From assembly GCA_964036315.1 (NCBI GenBank), contig OZ038479.1:53724746-53788745 (forward strand): a DNA stretch of 64,000 nt. The letters run 5' to 3'. This DNA comes from Acanthosepion esculentum. Its lineage: Eukaryota > Mollusca > Cephalopoda > Sepiida > Sepiidae. The notes under the pieces were generated by a model that was given only the letters and a program-made list of their open reading frames with translations, was not told the origin of the DNA and ran no database searches. Positions 56,755 through 64,000 of the stretch are shown one piece after another. The position numbers were made by a program, and so were the translations under genes. Positions within the stretch are counted from its first letter, which is position 1. Each line of letters begins with the position of its first letter.

Positions 56755-57791
56755 GGATATTATTACAATAACATATTCAGTTATCCTATTAGTTCTGATA
56801 TAGAAAATTTTTTGAAACGAAGATTTAGGTTTAGTGAGAAAAGATGTTAGAGAGTTACTGAAGTGGGAGGTATTGTGGGTGTGGGTGAGAAAAAAAAGAT
56901 ATGCCACTGAAGCCATCTGAGAATAATTAGAAATATCTTATAATGAAATTAGGACAGTGAAGAAAAGAGGATTTAACAGTTGTTTTGGAAATTTCTTGTA
57001 TGAAATGATAATACTTTAACTTTACATCCTTACAACATTCTAAATGTTTTCTAAGAAAATAACCTCTTCAGTATACAATTCATTAATAAGTAAGGGCTGA
57101 AAAAATCATTAAAATCTAATAATTCCCTGATTTTTGGTGAAATTTTAAAAGCTGGGTCAAGTGATCTTTTGCTTTCATTTTGAAATAAAATCCTGCATTT
57201 TAATGAAACCTAAAGAAAGACATACATAGTAATCAATATCTTTCTTTTAATTTTGCTCCATTAGTCATGTTTATTTTCATTTTATTTCTGTCAAAAATGA
57301 TTCTCGATATGATTATTGTACAATATCATTTGGTTTCAATAAAATTTTGTCATTTAATATAATAAAATTAATAAAAATTAATAAAAATATCATGTTGTAC
57401 AGTGAGAGCAAAATATATTTCGGACATTTGTGGGGACACCGTGTAATGAGCACAGCTAGTGTCAATGGCTGTGAAGAAATGTCATGCATTATTAAATGCA
57501 AAAAAAAAAAAAAAAAAATCTCAGGATTTTAAACACAAGGAACAAAATCTTGATGAACACCGTTTAACTTTATTCAGTTCACGTCATCATTCAAAATATT
57601 TCCTCAAGAGTAATTTTTTGTTTGTATCGTGTTTTTTTTCATTTTATTTAATTCTTTGCGTCAATTATTTCAACTTCTACATCATTGTATGAACTAAACA
57701 AACAATAAAAAATTGGTTAGGAAGACAGAAAAATCCCAACAACATTTTTGAACATAAAGAAATCCATCTCTTGTTTTACTCGTACTGAAAG
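56755..57791 (+). promoter_or_regulatory. Unit E 5' block ending in a splice donor
   Basis: It is collinear with the B and C blocks and ends CTGAAAG|GTAAGTGGAAAAATCG, exon side to 57791. It is interpreted as promoter plus non-coding first exon. An A-run lies at about 57501-57518. Short open frames (57313-57532) are not conserved. Confidence 0.5.
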
Positions 57792-58806
57792 GTAAGTGGA
57801 AAAATCGAAATAATTTTGATAAAAAAGAAATCGTTATTGACTTCACTTGCCTCACCATGTTTTGTAAATTATTTTTTGTTCTTCTTATGTTAGCAAAAAA
57901 ATGAAAAAATTTAAGGTATGATTTTATTATGTCATATTTTGAAGAAATAATATTTTTAATTAATTTTAAAACGTTTTAAAAAAAAATAGTGGACCGTACT
58001 AAAGTAAATTTTTATTTTGTTATTTGGCTTTTTTAAACGTTTACATTTTATTTCTCTCTTTCTATCACAGTTGGGTTGCATAAAAGTTATTTTTGACATC
58101 ATATACGTCTGTTTTTTTTTCTTTTTACGCCTACTTTTTTATGAAATTTCGAGTAATTAAAATTTCAGATTCTTTGTATTATTTTTATTTTACCTCAACG
58201 AAATTGTTGAAAAAAAATCAGCATACCGTATGAAAACAGTTTTATCGTCAAAAAATCTTTTTTACTTGTAAATCAAGGTATTTTTTAAATATTTATTTAA
58301 ATTTTTTCCTCTTTTTAAGAACATTTGAATTTTTTATTAAAATCTTGTTTTTTGGGGGTCAGCGAATGTGCTATTTTTAAAAAATTTTTTTAGCATCAAT
58401 ATTTTTTTTTTTTTCGGTCACACGTTAATTTGGAAATTCTTTGTCATTGTCGGATTTTAATGAAATTTTGAGGAGTTATACAGAAATGAAAATAAATTAT
58501 TTTAGATATGTTTATATTAGAAAATCTTGGTACATTTTTTTTATTTTTTTTTTTTTACATTTTTATGAAAACTTTTAGTGACTTTGGTTAAAAGTAGAAT
58601 TCTTTAGAGAATTTAAATCACGGAATTTTTTGCCAAAATCGGTCTCCATCTTGCCGAAAACCTGCTCTGAATCGAAAAGAATAAAACTGAGTCATTATTT
58701 AATTAGAGAAGTTTTTAATTGCTAGTTACACCCACCATATGATAATTGATGAATTAGCTCCCTTGCTTGAAAAAAAACTAAATGTATACCTTTCTGGCTA
58801 ATGTAC

Positions 58807-59238
58807 TGTCGGGTTATCTTCTAATTTTTGAAACCGTTACTAGGTGACACTTTCTGGACTATAAATATTCTGATAAAATTTTATCATTCTCTTACTTTTC
58901 TGCTTATATGACAACATGTAAATTTCTCGTGGAAGAACACATTCCCTTTTGGGAAACACAGGAACAAACATACATACACACACACACACACACATAATGC
59001 ACATTCACTCACTATACATTGAACTAAAAAGGTTTTCATATTCATTTGACAGACACATCTTTGTCTTCATCACTTGTAACCCTTTGTTAGTAATACATTA
59101 TCATTTGTTTGTACACATATATATTGGCGCTTGCCATTTCTGTACATTTCTTTATGTGGACTCACATCCTTAGTTTGTTGTGGCCATTTCAGGAGATGCA
59201 CATGTTTATCTCTCGATGCACACACCAGCCTGCAACAA
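58807..59238 (+). mobile_element. LTR-like remnant, same family as 9135 and 24701
   Basis: TGTCGGGTTATC, then CTATAAATATTCTG, then the GGAACAAACATACATAC region and CATCTTTGTCTTCATCACTT follow the order of the 9.1-kb copy. An (AC)n run of about 24 bp at 58971-58994 lies inside. The right end, near 59238, is where unit B-like intron sequence (TTAAGGACAATATTGTC) resumes. Confidence 0.45.
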
Positions 59239-59701
59239 TGTTAAGGACAATATTGTCTTAAGAAAAAAACATTTTTTCGATGAAAAATGAATTTTTATAA
59301 GATTTGTTTTTTTTTGTTTTTTTTTCAATTTTAATTAGAATAATTTCAAAATCTTTTAAAATTCAGTTTTATTGGCATAACTGTTAGGAAAGATTGTTAT
59401 AAGTAAAACTATATTTACCAATCATATATTGTAAAACTTATTACATTATTACAATTTGACACACCCCTACCCTGAATATTTTTAAAAGAATTTTGAATTG
59501 TTTTTGTTAACTGAGATACCATGATAGAGTTAAAAATCAATAATTTATGAAATGTTATGGTATTGGTTTTATTTTTTATTAATTTATACTTTTTCATTTT
59601 ATTCTTCATTATTAATTGTTATCATGATGGTTATTTTATTAAATTTTCATAGTACTTCAAATTTTATTAATAATTACATAATTGTTTAAACTTTTATTAT
59701 T

Positions 59702-60035
59702 TTAACCCAATAAACAGTATTTAAAAGAAATTGCTACTACACGTAACAGTGAAAAAACTTTCAGGAATATTTTGTGGCCTTCAAAAGGGCCATATTCGTC
59801 TCCTACTGCTTCTTCAGTTGTCGTCATCACTAGGCTGATTTTCAAAATACAAGTCCTGCATAGCATAGCGCCAACTTCATATTTGTTTAATTGATAGTAA
59901 TCAGCTACATGATTAAGATATGAAATCATATTAAATGGATTTGTAAAACTCCTGATGTAGTCAACATATTCACAGTTGGCACCATCAATTGTCCAAATAT
60001 GTTTGATTGTACATCTCCAAGGAGTCCCGATTTTG
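59702..60035 (-). other. Unrecognised open frame following a good splice acceptor
   Basis: On the minus strand, a 13-base T run and AG (about 60036-60050) precede 110 open codons starting KIGTPWRCTIKHIW and ending KYCLLG with TAA. ATAAAA follows within 15 bases. Base composition is less AT-biased than around it. I recognise no domain. It could be the last exon of a nested or captured gene, or chance. Confidence 0.25.
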
Positions 60036-62769
60036 ACTAAAAAAAAAAAGTCTGGATATATATTTAATTTTCTCAAAATTTCATGAAATTAAGTATGTGC
60101 AGGGTAATAATTGTAAAAAAAAACAAACATATTTTTACCAAGATTTTCTAAAACAAAATATTTCAAAAATAATTTCATTCATTTGTGAATAATTTCTGAA
60201 AGTTTCATTAAAATCCAACAATTATTTGATTTTTGCAAGAATTTCCAAATCAGTGTGTTTTTCAGCAGGGAAAAAAGTGCAAAAGAACTTCATTGTAAAA
60301 ATTACTTATGTTGATTATATTAAAAAAAACAACAGGATTTTTAAGCTATATTTCGAACAAGTCAGAAAGGTTTGAAGAATTTTTTAAAATGATTACAAAA
60401 TTCCTTGGTCTTTCCTCTTAATAACAAACATTTTGACAATAAAGATTTGTTTTATTAATTTTTGAGCCTTTTTTCATCATGCTATGCTGCTTTTTCAGTG
60501 AGCAAGTGAACATGCCTGTTTTTGTATATGTAAAAGTGTGCCAAATTTTAAAGATACAGTGGCCCATACATGACACTCAGAAACTAAAAGTGACTAGCAA
60601 ATTTAGAGCCAAAATTCTCTAAAATTCAGTAAAACAGATTATGGAGAATAATTTTTTTGTTTAAATTTTTAAGATTACCAAGTACTTAAAAAGGCTTTTT
60701 AAAATTAAATTCTTCAATTATTTTTTCTTGGTTAAAGTCCCTCCACATCACCTCACCCACCCCATAGAACAACATTGGATAACAATCTATGTATCATTGA
60801 GCTGTAACAGAGGTATTAAAAAGCAGTCAACATAAATGAAAAATCCACCATGTTCAAATATGCAGCTCTGTGAAATTTTAAACATAAAGAAGATAATAGT
60901 TGTTTCAAACCAGATAAGTATACATTAAAAATATGCTAATATTCCTCAAATAAACGCTTAGGAAAGTATATTTTTGGAGGTTTTTTTTTTTCATAAAGAG
61001 ATTTTTTATATTACTAAAAATGGTACTAAATTCAAATTTTTTAAAAATAAACTGCTAATCACTTTTTTAAAAATTAGTTTTGAAATACAGCATAGTATTT
61101 GCTTTCTTGGAAATATTAAATTTAATCTCTCAGCATGAAATTAAAACAAAAATAAAAGTTCCAAGAAAAATTTTTCTTTATTAAAAAATAATTTTAAATG
61201 TTAGGTATTGCATTTTTCTAAAGGTACCTATATTTGTATTAGTTAAAAACAAAAAAGCAGGACTCTGGAGAATTTAAATCATCAATCTGTTTTTGTCAAA
61301 TAGAAATGCCATTAAGCAAAAAATTCACCCTGAATCATAAAATAAAAATATTTAATTAGAAAAGCTTTTAATTGCTTTTATAAATAAGATATATTAAAAA
61401 CACTATTGTCTTAAAAAATCTTTTTTGATGAATAATGTATTTTTACAAGAACTGTTTCTATTTTTCTTAAATTTTAATTAGATAAATTTTATGAAGTTTT
61501 AAAGCTTTTAAAATTCTGTATTAATTTCAGCCTTTTAGATAATATTATAAAGTGAATGCTATTTTTTCTAAATATAAATGAAAAAGCTAAATATGATTCC
61601 TCAAACACCTATATTTTTAATATAAATTTGTTTTTTTGCATGTGTATAAACATGCCAATTTTTATTCATACAAGTAACCATATAGCACATTATAAAGAAA
61701 AATAAGTCATGTCTATAGTAAATTTAAAGCCAAAATGTATCTAAAATTTTTAATGAAACATTAGATTACAGAGAATATTTTGCTAAATTTTTAAGATAAC
61801 TGAATATTTATATAAAAAAGGGGCTTATGTAACTTTCTACAGTTATATTTTTCAAATAGTCTCTGTAGAACAACATTAGATCTGTCATCAGGCTGTCAAC
61901 ACAACCTCTATCACATTTAAAAATGTATTTCTGAGATATAAAATTAATGTAAATAATATTTATTTTTCAAATCAGTTTAATTATACTTTGAACCAGCTAA
62001 TATTTTATTGTATATTTTATGTTTGGAAGGTTTTTTAATAGAGTAAATTACATTGTAATAAAAGATGACTAAAAAAGAAGCACTAATCAGCTTCTTTTGA
62101 AAAAAAAAGAGTATCTTTCCATTTAATTTAAATTAGTTTTTGAAATGCAGCAAATATTTTTCTTGTTGGAAATATTAAATGTAATCTGTTAGCTCAAAAT
62201 TAAACTAAAATAAAAGCTTCAAAATAGATTTTTTATTTTTAAATATTCATTGCAAATGTTAGATATTGTGTTTTATTGTGGAGGTCTCTATGTTTGTTAT
62301 TATTAAGTGGAAAGTATTTTTTGATTGTTGTGTTGAATTTTTGAATCCTTTCTATTATGTTAAAATTTTGGCTAAAAAAAAATCTTGTTTTTCCTGTGTC
62401 TGCACTGGGTGGGAATGTTTACAGGGGAAATTTAGTGGTAAAAGCACATTGATTTGGAAATTTTAGCAAAAAATAAATAATTATCTGGTTTTAATGAATT
62501 TTCCTGCATTTATTCACAAATGAATTTTTTTTTTTTTTGTTTACATCTGTTACACTCACTTATATAATTTTACATATATTGTAATTTGCTTTTCTTATTG
62601 TTTTTCTCTAACACTGTATTACTGGTTCTTATGTTGTATTCATGTCTATGCTTGGCCAGCTTAGGAAATTTTTGTGACTTAATAGATAACAACAAATTGT
62701 AATATGAGCTTTGATAAATTATGGTTACTGGGACATTAAGTTTATAAGTCCCAAAACTCATACATTGAT

Positions 62770-63060
62770 CTCCTCAAGGACTCATGGCACAGTGGATTGA
62801 ATCCAGTGACTTCACCCAGTGAGTTGTGAGTTCAATACCTGGCTACAGCAGAGGGGAACAAAAAATTGGAGAGTTTAGTTAAAAAGGCAGATAACTGATA
62901 CTGAGATATCCAGAAGAGGCTGGAAAATGAAATTACCCTGGTGGATGAAATATAAAGCTCAGATTGAAATTCCAATCACCTGAAGAAGGCCAGAGAGTAC
63001 ACTCGAAACATTGTGAATATAGCAACAAAATGTAAAAAATGTAAATAATTACAAAACCTC
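62770..63060 (+). mobile_element. tRNA-headed SINE, most complete copy
   Basis: Box A TGGCACAGTGG is perfect (62785-62795) and box B is recognisable (GAGTTCAATACCTGG near 62830). The body and the tail CTGAAGAAGGCCAGAGAG, then ACTCGAAACATTG, match the two copies at 54.3-54.9 kb. Conserved sequence continues about 50 bp past the tail (AAAACCTCATTTCAGAAATA). Confidence 0.65.
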
Positions 63061-63446
63061 ATTTCAGAAATATGGAGAGATATTAAAGTTAACTTTGTCG
63101 TAATTTGAACACTTAATACCTATTTGACTTCTGTTGCAATTAGACCAAGAGAAGTAGTGAGTTACCTGTCAAGATCTATAACTGTCAAGAACCCTTAACA
63201 GGGTTAAATTTCTTAAGTTTTATAAATTCTGGAAATGCTAGGCTTCAGTTGACCAAACCAAATGTCACACTTTACATGATTTACCATTGAATTTTAAAAC
63301 ACTTCAATGATAAGGTTATTTTATGAAAATATTAACAGTGTAGAAAAGGATAACATTTATATAAACATTTCTGACTTGTTAAATATATACTAATTTGATA
63401 TATTATTTGCTATCTGTTAATTTGTTTGATTTGTTTTTCTTCACAG

Positions 63447-63783
63447 ATTTTTGGGCTGAACAGAAAATCATGATATTCATAAAACCTGTTATTATTGGGA
63501 ATGTAAATGAAAGCAAACCAGACTTTTGACTTTCTATCAAGAGCAGTGAAATATATACTGCAACATTCATATACAAGTATTTTCAAAAGCATATTAACGA
63601 GTAAGAAAACATGTAATTTGAAGACTGTTTTTATTTTGTGGAATCATAATGTTACATATGAGAAAATTTAGAAGCCATGTTTTTGTGAAGTTTGCAAACA
63701 TTTGTCAAGATTGAAATTTATTTTGCCATATCAACAGAAGAAACAAACTATATTCTTGTGAAGTTGATGGATCTGCATGTTCA
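63447..63783 (+). other. Unit E second-exon leader
   Basis: It starts ATTTTTGGGCTGAAC after the acceptor. The array frame is closed by TGA at 63712-63714. A finger relic (YSCEVDGSACSMK, second Cys lost) lies immediately before and overlaps the chosen start. Confidence 0.5.
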
Positions 63784-64000
63784 ATGAAGTTGATTTTAAA
63801 GCATCACATGGAAAAACACACTGGAGAAAAATCACATTCTTGTGAAGTTTGTGGTTTTGTATTTACACGGAAATCACATTTGATGTACCATGTGCGAACA
63901 CACACAGGGGAGAAACCATATTCTTGTGAAGTTTGTGGATATGCATTTTCACATAAACCAAATTTGGAGCGCCACATGCGAAGACACACTGGAGAAAAAC
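63784..64000 (+). CDS. Unit E C2H2 zinc-finger protein, 5' part (runs off window)
   Basis: Open from ATG 63784 to the window edge, 72 codons. After the remains of a defective finger (KLILKHHMEKH) come two complete fingers, helix sets RSHY and HPNR, joined by TGEKPYSC linkers. A third linker begins at the edge. It is less similar to A-C than they are to each other (for example CEVCGFVFTRK and CEVCGYAFSHK). The start is chosen as the first in-frame ATG after TGA 63712-63714; as in B and C it falls within a finger helix. The number of fingers cannot be known from this window. Confidence 0.75.
   Translation, partial: MKLILKHHMEKHTGEKSHSCEVCGFVFTRKSHLMYHVRTHTGEKPYSCEVCGYAFSHKPNLERHMRRHTGEK

Larger units (their letters stand above)
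57792..63446 (+). other. Unit E intron (inferred)
   Basis: 5655 bp from GTAAGT to TTTTTCTTCACAG. It holds an LTR-like insertion (58730-59238), a minus-strand open frame (59702-60035), repeats related to 2155-3614 at 60060-60500, two successive copies of the intron-type block (60500-61200 and 61230-62200) and a SINE (62770-63060). The doubled block accounts for much of its extra length. Confidence 0.45.

Overview
The window is AT-rich, intron-rich, repeat-dense animal DNA. Its only clearly protein-coding content is a cluster of C2H2 zinc-finger (ZNF) genes. Nothing looks prokaryotic: there are no operons or ribosome binding sites. There are GT-AG splice signals, tRNA-derived SINEs, LINE, LTR, hAT and THAP9/P-element fossils, and MITEs. 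The long finger-only arrays encoded in one exon and the SINE types suggest a mollusc, most likely a cephalopod, but that assignment is inference.

Five related ZNF units, all on the + strand, can be recognised. Unit A (3-940) enters at the left edge and has six fingers. Unit B (about 12.4-22.1 kb) has 11 fingers at 18275-19219. Unit C (about 25.2-39.6 kb) has 25 canonical fingers at 31792-34002. Unit D (about 40.3-50.2 kb) has lost its array. Unit E (about 55.2 kb to the right edge) begins an array at 63784. Units B, C and E share one layout: an upstream block holding a reverse-transcriptase fossil (seen in C, D and E), a non-coding 5' block ending in the splice donor AAAG|GTAAGTGG, an intron of 3.9-5.7 kb, an acceptor ending TTCACAG, a conserved but non-open leader, the finger array, and a 3' flank. 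Unit D lacks both the donor and the array.

The fingers are nearly invariant 84-bp repeats. They differ mainly at the DNA-contact positions of the recognition helix. The arrays are frayed at both ends by stops and frameshifts. A and B are very recent copies. The 3' flank of A then switches to sequence found in the intron of C. The intron of each unit and its 3' flank contain long, diverged inverted copies of one another.

The rest is mobile-element history. 3.6-12.4 kb is an accessory block with an LTR, two copies of an unrecognised 0.74-kb retroposon (R1) at one target, a nested SINE and a hAT transposase fossil. The intron of B carries a 978-bp foldback element. C carries a solo LTR, a composite 1.1-kb insertion, a LINE fragment and a SINE. 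D carries a full-length R1 copy with an 18-bp target duplication. 50.8-53.3 kb is a broken THAP9/P-element-like transposase, and 53.97-54.9 kb holds a MITE and SINE pieces. Identity statements come from reading the sequence by eye; no alignment or database search was run.
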